A DNA stretch of 64,000 bases, taken from the NCBI RefSeq assembly GCF_049532905.1, contig NZ_CP064032.1, positions 3,038,001 through 3,102,000 on the forward strand. Direction: 5' to 3'. The stretch is from Dyella_B nitratireducens (lineage in GTDB: Bacteria > Pseudomonadota > Gammaproteobacteria > Xanthomonadales > Rhodanobacteraceae). A program made the translations under genes and the position numbers. Below the pieces are notes generated by a model, which did not search any database, was not told where the DNA came from, and saw only the letters and a program-made list of their open reading frames with translations. Below are positions 32,778-41,113 of this stretch, piece after piece. Numbering within the stretch: the stretch's first letter is position 1; every line of letters begins with the position of its first letter.

Positions 32778-33635
32778 TTAACCGGCTAGCCGTTGCTGCC
32801 AACGCTGGGCCGCCCGCCAGGCGCGCAACGTCGCCATGAAGCCGCTGTCAGGCACGCCTTTTTGCAACACCTTCAAGGGTTCGTCGGCGCGACTGGCCTG
32901 GCGCACCAGACGCTCGCCCTCTCCCGTTTCCAGCGCCCGGAAGACGCTGAGTGGACCATCAAGCCGGGAAGCCTCTCGCCAGGCCGAACGCAGATCGTCC
33001 AGTTGGGCCTTGATTGCCTGGTTTCGTGCGTCGCTGTGCTGGCGCAGGCCGGCTCGGCTCAGGCCGAAGCGCGCCAAACGCGCCATGGGGAGCGGCAGGC
33101 GGTCCCGTTCCGCATCGTCTTGCAGGCGACGCAGGGCAAACAGCAGATGGTTCAGCGTTGCCACGCGTGTGGTGCGTTCCGGCGATGCGCTTTCGCCGTA
33201 CCACCAGGCAGTTTCCAGCGCAGCCAGCGCACCATGCAAGGCGGAGGCGGCATTGAGTTGGGCGCTGAAATCCACCGCCGTACCCTCTTCCAATTGCGCC
33301 ATCGCAGCCAGTATAGGAGCGAGCCAGCGTTCCTGCGGCATCGCATGGGCTCGCTCGTCGTCGAATAACACGCGGGTCAACGGGTGCCTGCCACCACTGG
33401 CGGCGGCACCGCTCAATTCTTCCGCCCACCAATTGAGCTTGGTGGCAGCGACATGCGGTTCCCGGATGCCATAGGCAGCCGATAGCAATTCCTGCTCCCA
33501 CGCCGCCAGCGCAATATGTCCCGGATACTTGCCCGGGTCGACGAATACCAGCGCCGTCCGTTGCTGGGGCTGCACGGCCAGCCATTTGTCGACGTAGCTT
33601 TGCAGGGCGCCGTGCAGAGAAACCTCTTCACTCAC
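32778..33635 (-). CDS. Squalene/phytoene synthase-fold protein with degenerate motifs
   Basis: A 285-residue all-helical protein of the trans-isoprenyl diphosphate synthase head-to-head family. The segments AATKLNWWAEELSGAAASGG and NHLLFALRRLQDDAERDRLP align with the two catalytic regions of squalene/phytoene synthases, but the aspartates are only partly kept. The first DxxxD is missing, and the second reads QDDAERD. It overlaps the gph start and lies in the gph-ubiG group, suggesting a link to quinone or isoprenoid metabolism or, like mitochondrial NDUFAF6, to respiratory-complex assembly. Activity cannot be assumed. Confidence 0.8.
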   Translation of the reverse strand: MSEEVSLHGALQSYVDKWLAVQPQQRTALVFVDPGKYPGHIALAAWEQELLSAAYGIREPHVAATKLNWWAEELSGAAASGGRHPLTRVLFDDERAHAMPQERWLAPILAAMAQLEEGTAVDFSAQLNAASALHGALAALETAWWYGESASPERTTRVATLNHLLFALRRLQDDAERDRLPLPMARLARFGLSRAGLRQHSDARNQAIKAQLDDLRSAWREASRLDGPLSVFRALETGEGERLVRQASRADEPLKVLQKGVPDSGFMATLRAWRAAQRWQQRLAG

Positions 33636-34306
33636 GCGGGAACCTTCAATGTGAGCAGCTCGATCAGGTCGCGCGGGTGCGCCACGACCACATCAGCGCC
33701 CCACGCATGCGGATCGCCACCGTCGAGATAGCCCCACTGCACAGCCACGGTGTAGAGCCCGGCGTCGCGTCCAGCCTGCACGTCACGGCGATCGTCACCC
33801 ACAAAAAGGCAACGGGCGGGTTCCAGTCCGGCACGTTCGCATGCCAGCAGCACGGGAGCAGGATCGGGCTTGCGCACCGACAGCGTGTCGCCGGATACCA
33901 CCGCGCACACACGCTCGCTCCAGCCGATCTGTTTCACCAAATCGTCGGTGAGGTAGCCAGGCTTGTTGGTAACAATGCCCCAGGCGATGCCGCCGGCTTC
34001 AAGAGCATCGAGCAGCAGTTCGATGCCCTCGAACGGCCGCGTGTGGCGCGACATCATACTGTGATACAGCTCAAGATAGCGCGGCATACGTTCAAGCAGC
34101 GCTTCGTCGCTTTCATCAAACGCGCAGCGCAGGATGGCGCGCGAACCACGCGACACCACCGTGCGCACCGCCGCATACGATGGCACGGCTGCACCGACTT
34201 CATTGCAATAAACGGCCAATGCAGCGTGCAGATCCGGCGCGCTATCCAGCAAAGTGCCATCCAGGTCGAACAACACGCCTTGGGGAGATACAGGTAGCGA
34301 TTTCAT
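33632..34306 (-). CDS. gph: Phosphoglycolate phosphatase-like HAD hydrolase
   Basis: A 224-residue HAD subfamily IA enzyme. Motif I is GVLFDLDGTLLDSAPDLHAA with both aspartates, motif II is WGIVTNKPG, and motif III with the acidic pair is CLFVGDDRRDVQAGRDAGL. Between ubiG and the isoprenoid-synthase-like gene, with four-base overlaps on both sides, it matches the widespread ubiG-gph arrangement. It should remove 2-phosphoglycolate formed in DNA repair; other small phosphates are possible. Confidence 0.9.
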   Translation of the reverse strand: MKSLPVSPQGVLFDLDGTLLDSAPDLHAALAVYCNEVGAAVPSYAAVRTVVSRGSRAILRCAFDESDEALLERMPRYLELYHSMMSRHTRPFEGIELLLDALEAGGIAWGIVTNKPGYLTDDLVKQIGWSERVCAVVSGDTLSVRKPDPAPVLLACERAGLEPARCLFVGDDRRDVQAGRDAGLYTVAVQWGYLDGGDPHAWGADVVVAHPRDLIELLTLKVPA

Positions 34307-35019
34307 GCAGGTTTACGTGCGCAGACAAGATAGTTGACGGCAGTGATACGGCCTAGCCACGCCTTGCGCGTGATCGGGTTGTAGCCCAGGCCGCTGATGT
34401 CCTCCAGCTCCAGGCCTTCCTGGCGGAACAGGCGTGCGAGTTCGGAAGGCTTGAGGAATTGGGCGTAGTGATGTGTACCGCGCGGCAATAGACCTGCAAT
34501 GTATTCGGCACCGATGATCGCGGCGCCAAACGAAGCCGGCGTACGGTTAAGGGTGGACATGAACAACGGCGCACCGGGCTTCAACATCACCGCCAGGTCG
34601 TGCACGAGTGCAGCCGGATCGGGGACGTGCTCGATCAGCTCCATGCAGCACACGGCATCAAAGCTGGCCGGTTCGGCTGCAGCAAGTTCCGCCGATGATT
34701 GCTTGCGGTAATCGACCTGCACATTTGATTCGTGCAGATGCAGCCGCGCGATCTCGATGACCTTCAGCCCCATGTCGATGCCGACGACATCTGCGCCGGC
34801 ACGTGCCAGCGCTTCGCTCAGCAGACCGCCGCCGCAACCCACATCGGCAACGCGTGCGTCACGCAAGGCGACGCGTTTGGCGACATAGTCGAGGCGCACG
34901 GGATTGAGATCGTGCAACGGCCGCGACTCGCCGTCCGGATCCCACCAGCGCGCGGCCAGTTTGTCGAAGCGCGCGATTTCCTTATGACTGACGTTTTGCG
35001 TGGCTTGCATGGTGAACAA
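34303..35019 (-). CDS. ubiG: Ubiquinone biosynthesis O-methyltransferase
   Basis: A 238-residue SAM-dependent methyltransferase that performs both O-methylations in ubiquinone synthesis. SAM motif I is VADVGCGGGLLSEALARAG. The N-terminal EIARFDKLAARWWDPDGE and the later MELIEHVPDPAALV and LNRTPASFGAAIIGAEYI are UbiG signatures. Its stop overlaps the gph start. The downstream-acting MTA/SAH deaminase gene nearby could process the S-adenosylhomocysteine it releases. Confidence 0.95.
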   Translation of the reverse strand: MFTMQATQNVSHKEIARFDKLAARWWDPDGESRPLHDLNPVRLDYVAKRVALRDARVADVGCGGGLLSEALARAGADVVGIDMGLKVIEIARLHLHESNVQVDYRKQSSAELAAAEPASFDAVCCMELIEHVPDPAALVHDLAVMLKPGAPLFMSTLNRTPASFGAAIIGAEYIAGLLPRGTHHYAQFLKPSELARLFRQEGLELEDISGLGYNPITRKAWLGRITAVNYLVCARKPA

Positions 35020-35061
35020 CTCCCGTGGACCCGCTTAAGGATGACCTGACCATCGTTAAAT

Positions 35062-35316
35062 TTAGTGGGTGTTCCATTCGTAAACCGTGACATCCCAGCC
35101 GCCGCTAGTATGCGCCGGGTCGCTATGGGCGATCTCCAGCGCATCTTCCAGCGATTCGGCACGTAACAGATAGGCGCCGCCAGATTTATCGGCGAAACCG
35201 CCGGACATTTCGTTGCGCCCCTGCTCGCGCAGTGCAGCCAGGAATGCTTGATGCAGAGGTATGACCGCAGGGTCGAGTTGCGGCTTACGCATCAGCATGA
35301 CGAGAAAGCGCTTCAT
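35062..35316 (-). CDS. YciI-like protein
   Basis: An 84-residue alpha+beta barrel protein of the YciI/YCII superfamily: MKRFLVMLMRKPQLDP, then REQGRNEMSGGFADKSGGAYL and SLEDALEIAHSDP. The His-Asp pair proposed for catalysis in YciI is represented by the His of PLHQAF and the Asp of FADKSG, but this is uncertain. The start overlaps the end of the upstream deaminase gene by four bases. Function is unknown. Confidence 0.8.
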   Translation of the reverse strand: MKRFLVMLMRKPQLDPAVIPLHQAFLAALREQGRNEMSGGFADKSGGAYLLRAESLEDALEIAHSDPAHTSGGWDVTVYEWNTH

Positions 35317-36656
35317 ACCGGGTCGAGTGCCGCGATGCGCTCACGCCAAGCATGGGTGCGCACCATGATGCCACCGAGATCCATGTCCACCAGTTCGCGC
35401 GCAGCCAGCTTGCGCCTGCCGGCGACCCATACGTCGGTGACCTGATGGCGGCCAGTGGCGTAGATGAGCTGCGACACAATGTGGAACAAGGGCTGCGTTT
35501 CCAAATCACTTAACCGAACAGCGGCCAGGTCCGCCTGCTTGCCGGTTTCGATCGAGCCGATCTCGGCTTCCAGGCCCAGCGCCTTGGCGGCCTGGATGGT
35601 AGCTGTGCGCAACGCAAATTCCGCATCGAACGCGGCGGCATCTTCAGCCACCGCCTTGGCCAACAGCGCTGCGGTACGCATTTCCCCAAACATGTCCAGA
35701 TCGTTGTTGGACGCGGTGCCATCGGTGCCCAAGGCAACGTTCACACCGGCCTTGCGCAACTTTTCTGCGGGGCAGAAACCGGAAGCCAATTTCAAGTTGG
35801 ATTCCGGGCAATGCACCACTGACACGCCGGCTTCGGCGCAGGCGGCAATTTCGCTGTCAGTGAGTTGCGTCATGTGCACGGCGATCAGGCGATCGTTGAT
35901 CAGCCCGAGCTTCTGCAAACGCCGAAAGGGACGCAGGCCGCTCTTCTTGCGTTCCTCATCCACCTCGTGCGCGGTTTCATGCAGATGCAGATGCACAGGA
36001 ATATCAAGCTGATCGGCCAACACGCGAATGCGCTCGAACGATTCGTCGGACACGGTGTACGGCGCATGCGGCCCAAAGGCAGTGCTAATCAGCGGATCGT
36101 TACGGAAGCTGTCATGCGTTTCGCCGGCGCGCTCGAAATATTCGTCCTGCGTGCGCGCCCATGCCGTGGGGAACTGAATCACCGGCAAGGCGATGACGGC
36201 ACGGAAACCATGTTTGCGGTAAGTCGCGCCGATGGCATCCGGGAAAAAATAGTTTTCGTTGGTGCAGGTGGTTCCGCCACGCAGCATCTCGGCGATCGCC
36301 AGCTCCACGCCATCGCGCACGAATTCGGGGCCGATCACCTGCGCTTCCACCGGCCAGATGTGCTGCTGCAACCAGACCATCAGCGGCAGATCGTCCGCGA
36401 GACCACGCATCAGCGTCATCGGGTTGTGCGCGTGCGAGTTGATCAAACCGGGGATCAGCACGTGCTCGCCTAGTTCAACGCGTTCGCGCGGCATATAGGC
36501 GCTGCGGGCCTCAGCGATCGGGAGGATGGCCACGATGCGATCGGCATGAACTGCAACTGCATGATGTTCCAGCACCACGCCACGCGGTTCGACCGGTACG
36601 ACCCAGCGGGCTTCGATGAGTACATCCACAGGCTGTGGCACGGTCTGGGTCGTCAT
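35313..36656 (-). CDS. mtaD: 5-Methylthioadenosine/S-adenosylhomocysteine deaminase (TRZ/ATZ family)
   Basis: A 447-residue amidohydrolase. Metal ligands appear in INSHAHNPMTLMRG (HxH), VHLHLHETAHEVDEE and LGTDGTASNNDLDMF. This family deaminates MTA or SAH to the inosyl compounds. Its position two genes ahead of ubiG, with small overlaps between, is common in this order and supports clearing SAH made by methyltransferases. Other TRZ/ATZ substrates (guanine, triazines) cannot be ruled out from sequence. Confidence 0.88.
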   Translation of the reverse strand: MTTQTVPQPVDVLIEARWVVPVEPRGVVLEHHAVAVHADRIVAILPIAEARSAYMPRERVELGEHVLIPGLINSHAHNPMTLMRGLADDLPLMVWLQQHIWPVEAQVIGPEFVRDGVELAIAEMLRGGTTCTNENYFFPDAIGATYRKHGFRAVIALPVIQFPTAWARTQDEYFERAGETHDSFRNDPLISTAFGPHAPYTVSDESFERIRVLADQLDIPVHLHLHETAHEVDEERKKSGLRPFRRLQKLGLINDRLIAVHMTQLTDSEIAACAEAGVSVVHCPESNLKLASGFCPAEKLRKAGVNVALGTDGTASNNDLDMFGEMRTAALLAKAVAEDAAAFDAEFALRTATIQAAKALGLEAEIGSIETGKQADLAAVRLSDLETQPLFHIVSQLIYATGRHQVTDVWVAGRRKLAARELVDMDLGGIMVRTHAWRERIAALDPV

Positions 36657-36683
36657 GAGGATTCTTTGTGTGGGGATATGAAA

Positions 36684-36714
36684 CGGGGCGGTACATCTTA
36701 CGATGACCGCCCCG
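36684..36714 (-). terminator. Probable terminator between efp and mtaD
   Basis: CGGGGCGGT (36684-36692) and ACCGCCCCG (36706-36714) form a 9-bp stem; on the minus strand TTT follows. It lies downstream of efp and 28 bases ahead of the mtaD start. Confidence 0.6.
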
Positions 36715-36753
36715 CGGGATTGCTTGTGGCCACGCTAAGCGCGGGGCGATAGG

Positions 36754-37323
36754 TCACTTGCCGACGCGGCTGACGTATTCACCGGTGCGGGTGTCCACCT
36801 TGATCACTTCATCCGTATTGACGAACAACGGCACACGCACCACGGCGCCGGTTTCCAGCGTCGCCGGCTTACCACCGCCACCGGAAGTGTCGCCACGCAG
36901 GCCCGGGTCGGTTTCGGTAATCTTGAGCTCCACGAAGTTCGGCGGCTGCACCGCGATGATCTCGCCGTTGAACAGCGTAACCACACACTCCTCTTCACCC
37001 TTGAGCCACTTGGCCGCATCGCCCATGCCCACCTTGCTGGCCTGGTGCTGCTCGAAGCTTTCCTGATGCATGAAGTGCCAGTATTCGCCATCGGAATACA
37101 GATACTGCATATCGGTATCGACAACGTCCGCGACCTCGAAGCTGTCGCTGGACTTCATCGTCTGTTCGGTGGTGCGGCCATTCTTCAGGTTGCGAATGAA
37201 GATGCGGGTGAACGCCTGACCTTTGCCGGGCTTGATGAAATCGGCGTCGGTGATGACCCACGGGTCATTGTTGTGAAGGATCTTCATACCCTTCTTGACG
37301 TCGTTGAGACCGACGGTGGCCAT
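36754..37323 (-). CDS. efp: Elongation factor P
   Basis: A 189-residue translation factor that rescues ribosomes stalled at polyproline stretches. The loop DFIKPGKGQAFTR places the modifiable lysine at residue 34, as in E. coli. The end DTRTGEYVSRVGK is typical. The beta-lysylation enzyme gene epmB is divergently transcribed 84 bases away, supporting the EpmA/EpmB-type modification rather than rhamnosylation (which needs arginine at this position). epmA is not in the window. The paralogue efpL is at 7930-8508. Confidence 0.96.
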   Translation of the reverse strand: MATVGLNDVKKGMKILHNNDPWVITDADFIKPGKGQAFTRIFIRNLKNGRTTEQTMKSSDSFEVADVVDTDMQYLYSDGEYWHFMHQESFEQHQASKVGMGDAAKWLKGEEECVVTLFNGEIIAVQPPNFVELKITETDPGLRGDTSGGGGKPATLETGAVVRVPLFVNTDEVIKVDTRTGEYVSRVGK

Positions 37324-37407
37324 GCGCTTTGTGCTCCAGATGTGATGCCGCCAGCAGGCGGCTAGAATAGGCGCTTCCCGGGCACTGAACCCGGTTGAAG
37401 ACTCACT

Positions 37408-38418
37408 ATGATAACCGCAAGCCCCGCCGCCCGCCTATCACCGCCCGAAGCCGACTGGCGCACGCTATGGCGCGAAGCCATTACCGATGCCCGTGAATTA
37501 TTGGCATATGTGAGCCTGGAGCATCTTGCTGATGCCCTGCCCGCTGATGACGCCGGCTTCAACCTGCGTGTGCCCCGTGGTTTCGTCGCCCGCATGCGTG
37601 CCGGTGATCCACACGACCCGCTGCTGCTGCAAGTGCTGCCGCAACTGGCGGAAACACATGAAGTGCCGGGCTTCAGCACGGATGCCGTGGATGACATGGC
37701 GGCCCGCTCGGCCAAGGGCGTGCTGCACAAATACCAAGGGCGTGCCTTGTTGATTGCAAGTGGCAGCTGCGCGGTGAACTGCCGCTATTGCTTCCGCCGC
37801 CATTTCCCTTACGGCGACGAAATGGCGGCAGCCGGCCAATGGCATCAGGCACTGGAGCATGTTCGACAGGATGAATCCATTAGCGAACTGATCCTGTCCG
37901 GTGGCGACCCGCTGGCACTGGCCACCGGCAAGCTGGAAGAGCTCAGCCGTGGCCTGGCGGATATTCCCCATGTCAGCCGCCTGCGCATCCACACCCGCTT
38001 GCCGGTAGTGCTGCCTGAGCGTATCGATACGTCTTTCGTCGAATGGCTGAAGGCGCTGCCGCTGCAGAAGGTGGTGGTCTTGCACGCCAATCATGCCAAC
38101 GAGTTCGATGACTCCGTGGACAAGGCATGCGCACGCCTGCGCGAAGCCGGAGCCACGCTACTCAACCAAGCCGTGCTGCTAAAGGGAATCAATGACGAAG
38201 CCGATACGCTGATAGCATTGTCGGAACGCATGTTTACCGCAGGGGTGCTGCCCTATTACCTGCATCAGCTTGACCGTGTGCAGGGCGCGGCGCATTTCGA
38301 GGTAACCGACGCCCAGGCGCAAGCGCTGATCGAGCGCATGCGCAGCCGCTTGCCCGGTTACCTGGTACCCAAACTGGTACGTGAGGTCGGTGGCGATCCG
38401 TCCAAACGGCCGCTTTGA
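37408..38418 (+). CDS. epmB: EF-P beta-lysylation protein EpmB (lysine 2,3-aminomutase type)
   Basis: A 336-residue radical-SAM, PLP-dependent enzyme making (R)-beta-lysine for EF-P. The iron-sulfur motif is CAVNCRYCFRRHFPY with cysteines at residues 121, 125 and 128. Downstream are LILSGGDPLAL and LLNQAVLLKGINDEADTL, which fit the aminomutase family. Its length is the short form of EpmB, without the zinc-binding C-terminal part of clostridial enzymes. It is head-to-head with efp, so the factor and its modifier may share a control region (37324-37407). Confidence 0.95.
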   Translation: MITASPAARLSPPEADWRTLWREAITDARELLAYVSLEHLADALPADDAGFNLRVPRGFVARMRAGDPHDPLLLQVLPQLAETHEVPGFSTDAVDDMAARSAKGVLHKYQGRALLIASGSCAVNCRYCFRRHFPYGDEMAAAGQWHQALEHVRQDESISELILSGGDPLALATGKLEELSRGLADIPHVSRLRIHTRLPVVLPERIDTSFVEWLKALPLQKVVVLHANHANEFDDSVDKACARLREAGATLLNQAVLLKGINDEADTLIALSERMFTAGVLPYYLHQLDRVQGAAHFEVTDAQAQALIERMRSRLPGYLVPKLVREVGGDPSKRPL

Positions 38419-38629
38419 CCTGTCTTGGCAGGCCAGTTTGGCCGACATGCCCTTGATGAAAAACAGGCCACCGGCAACCCTATGCCTGCGCTTCGTCACC
38501 AATGCGTGCATTGATGCTGGCGGGTCGGCAAGGAATCCGTTAAAACACCTTAATATTGAGTGAGTGCCGGCTAGCGCTCGGATGCCTTCCGCGCAAGCAG
38601 CCCTGATCGAAGGAAAGCACGACGCGCCC

Positions 38630-40687
38630 ATGAAGACAGACTCCGTCATCAAGATCCTCTTCATCGAGAATTCGGTCGAGGACGCGGAACAGATCAATAC
38701 CTTGTTGCGTAACGCAGGTATCGCCGTACGGCCCACGCGAGCCACCACCGCCGAGCAAGTGCATGCTGCGTTGGAGGAACTCGGTCCTGACGTGGTTTTG
38801 TACAACCCGACCGTCACTGGGTTGTCGCTGCGCGGCGTGGCTCAACAGATCGACGCCAGTGCCCGCGACATTGCCCTGATTGCCTGTGTCGCGAAAATCG
38901 ACGAGCAAAGCGTCGCGGATATGTTCCAGGACGGTGTGGTGCATGGCGTTGGTTCGCGCAGCCAGCCCAAGCAGCTCATTACCGTCATCCGACGCGAATT
39001 CGAGTCGCTCCACGCGCGCCGTCAGGTACGGCGACTGGAAGCAGCCTTGCGCGAATCGGAGCGCCGCTGCGATGCCTTGCTGGACTCCTCCAACGACCCC
39101 ATCGCCTATGTGCACGAAGGCATGCATGTGCGCGCCAATCGCTCCTACCTGGACACGTTTGGCTACGAGGATTTTGACGACCTGCTAGGCCTGCCGGTGC
39201 TCGATCTGATCGGCCCGGCCGATGCCGATGCCTTCAAGAATCTGCTGCGCGCCTTGTCGAAAGGCGAGAAAGCCGAGTACCGCCTGGAACTGCACGCCCG
39301 CCGTGCCGACGGCAGTACCTTCCCTGCCACGGCAGAATTCGCACACGCCACCTTCGAAAGCGAGCCCTGCCTACAGATCGTCTTCCGGCGTCAGCAGGTC
39401 GATCCAGCCCTGGTGGAACAGTTGCAACGTGATCCGGTCACCGGCCTGTTCAACCGTGCCCGTACGCTGGAATACATCGACAATGCGGTGGCCGTCGCCA
39501 GCGAAGGCCGCAAGGGCCAGACAATGTTGCTGATCGAGCCCGATAACTGGGCGCATATCGTCAACAACATCGGCCTGGGCAAGGCTGACGAGTTACTGGC
39601 AGCCTTCGCGCGTCGCGTCAGCGCACAGCTTGGGCAGGAAGATATCGCCGGCCTGCTCGCCGAGCATACGGTCGGTGTCATCCTGCATACGGAAACCGAC
39701 GAAGCCATCCGTGCCTGGATCGATGACCTACAGAAAGCCATCTCAAGCGGAATCTTCGACCTGGGCACGCAGTCGATCACGCTGACCGCCAGCATCGGCG
39801 GCAGCTTGCTGGGCGAGAAGAACGCCAACAACGAGATGCTGCTGAACCAAGCCGGCCAGGCGCTGCGCAGTGCGCAGGGACAGGGCGGCAACCGCAGCGA
39901 GCTGCACGATCCGGCCGCCAGAGAAAAAGCTGACGCCGAACGCGAGCGTAATTGGCTGAATCTGTTGCGGCGCGCCCTCACGCAAAACGAATTCGTGCTG
40001 TACCACCAGCAGAGCATCAGTCTGCAGGACGCCGAGGGCGATTACTCGGAAATCCTGCTGCGCATGAATGGCCCGCAAGGCGAAGTCTCACCCGGCTTCT
40101 TCATGCCGATCGCAGAGAAGCACGGTCTCAATGCCGAGATCGACCGTTGGGTGCTCAACCAAGCCATCAATGCGCTGAAAGCCCGCGACCGGCATGGCAT
40201 TCCTACCACCTTCTTCGTCAAGCTCACACCGGATTCGATGCAGCAACAAGCCAATCTGCTGCCATGGCTGGATCGTGCGCTAAAACAGGCCAGCTTGAAG
40301 CACGGTCGCCTAGTGCTGGAAATGACGGAGAGCAAGGTGGTGACGATGCTGCGTCCCGCACAGGAATTCATCAACGCGTGGAAGAAGCTCGGCGGCTCCT
40401 TCGCGCTGGAGCAGTTCGGCTCCGGCCTGAACTCGTTCCAGTTGCTCAACCATATCGATGCGGACTATCTGAAGATCGACCGCAGCTTCATGGCCGACCT
40501 GCCGCAGCATCCGGAAAACCAGAAGAAGATCACCGAGATCTGTCAGCAGGCACACGAGATGAAGCGTTTGACCGTGGCCGAGTGGGTGGAAGATGCCGCC
40601 AGCACGTCGCTACTGTTCGCCTGCGGCGTGGATTTCGTGCAAGGCAACTTCCTGCAGGAACCGCAGCCGCTGGTGGTGAATATATAG
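38630..40687 (+). CDS. fimX: FimX-like c-di-GMP effector (REC-PAS-GGDEF-EAL, degenerate)
   Basis: A 685-residue protein. About 7-125 is a receiver-like domain (IKILFIENSVEDAEQINTLL), 150-255 a PAS domain, 265-425 a GGDEF-like domain whose active loop reads GLLAEHTVGVIL instead of GGDEF, and 445-685 an EAL-like domain with EIL at 474-476 and EQFGSG where active enzymes have DDFGTG. So neither cyclase nor phosphodiesterase activity is expected, as in FimX of Pseudomonas and Xanthomonas, which binds c-di-GMP and drives type IV pilus twitching with PilZ and PilB. ATG 38630 is chosen for its fit to the receiver domain; AAGGAAAG lies upstream. Two earlier in-frame starts exist. Confidence 0.88.
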   Translation: MKTDSVIKILFIENSVEDAEQINTLLRNAGIAVRPTRATTAEQVHAALEELGPDVVLYNPTVTGLSLRGVAQQIDASARDIALIACVAKIDEQSVADMFQDGVVHGVGSRSQPKQLITVIRREFESLHARRQVRRLEAALRESERRCDALLDSSNDPIAYVHEGMHVRANRSYLDTFGYEDFDDLLGLPVLDLIGPADADAFKNLLRALSKGEKAEYRLELHARRADGSTFPATAEFAHATFESEPCLQIVFRRQQVDPALVEQLQRDPVTGLFNRARTLEYIDNAVAVASEGRKGQTMLLIEPDNWAHIVNNIGLGKADELLAAFARRVSAQLGQEDIAGLLAEHTVGVILHTETDEAIRAWIDDLQKAISSGIFDLGTQSITLTASIGGSLLGEKNANNEMLLNQAGQALRSAQGQGGNRSELHDPAAREKADAERERNWLNLLRRALTQNEFVLYHQQSISLQDAEGDYSEILLRMNGPQGEVSPGFFMPIAEKHGLNAEIDRWVLNQAINALKARDRHGIPTTFFVKLTPDSMQQQANLLPWLDRALKQASLKHGRLVLEMTESKVVTMLRPAQEFINAWKKLGGSFALEQFGSGLNSFQLLNHIDADYLKIDRSFMADLPQHPENQKKITEICQQAHEMKRLTVAEWVEDAASTSLLFACGVDFVQGNFLQEPQPLVVNI

Positions 40688-40709
40688 CGCTGTCAGGGCT
40701 TGACCAGGG

Positions 40710-40892
40710 TTACGTCCTTGTCGCCGACGGGCGCAATACCTGCCAAGCCCTGAGCATTTCAATCAGATGCCCAGCGCCACAACCCACCTCAAGCACGCGA
40801 TCTGCTGAGCGAATATCCAGCACACGTAAAGCCCGCCCGTTATCGCAACGGTAGAACACCCGCATGACGTGTCCCAGCAAAACCTCGATCAA
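40710..40892 (-). pseudogene. Remnant of a SAM-dependent methyltransferase
   Basis: A 60-codon frame reads GHVMRVFYRCDNGRALRVL, then DRVLEVGCGAGHLIEMLR, which is the N-terminal approach and motif I of a class I methyltransferase. It ends 12 residues later at a stop, so the rest of the fold (about 150 residues) is missing. The family usually begins near this point, so the 5' end may be close to original. It lies in the 425-base gap between fimX and rplS, beside palindromic repeats. Most likely a truncated relic; expression is not expected to give a working enzyme. Confidence 0.7.
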
Positions 40893-40945
40893 TCCATGAG
40901 GTTCGGCTGGTTACGGTTTTCCATCCACTATTCGAAAGGCGGAGC

Positions 40946-41031
40946 GCAGGTTGGGTTAGCGTCACGTAACCCAACAGAGAGACATGCGGGATTTTTGAGG
41001 CACCCTCGGATCAAGTCCGGGTGTCCTCAAA
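40946..41031. repeat. Two adjacent inverted repeats, GTAG family variants
   Basis: 40946-40975 reads GCAGGTTGGGTTAGCGTCAC and on to GTAACCCAAC, a variant of the copy at 6967. 40995-41031 is a second inverted repeat (TTGAGGCACCC with GGGTGTCCTCAA around CGGATCAAGTCCG). Together with the methyltransferase relic and the terminator they fill the gap between fimX and rplS. Confidence 0.7.
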
Positions 41032-41051
41032 GTACGCCCCTTTCTACGGGA

Positions 41052-41088
41052 GAAAAACAAAAAGCCCGCGGATCACTCCGCGGGCTTT
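41052..41088 (-). terminator. Intrinsic terminator of the rpsP-rimM-trmD-rplS operon
   Basis: On the minus strand AAAGCCCGCGG (41088-41078) pairs over 11 bp with CCGCGGGCTTT (41071-41061), followed by TTGTTTTT. It lies 25 bases after the rplS stop codon. Confidence 0.93.
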
Positions 41089-41113
41089 TGCTTATCTATG
41101 GCGTCGACTGGAA

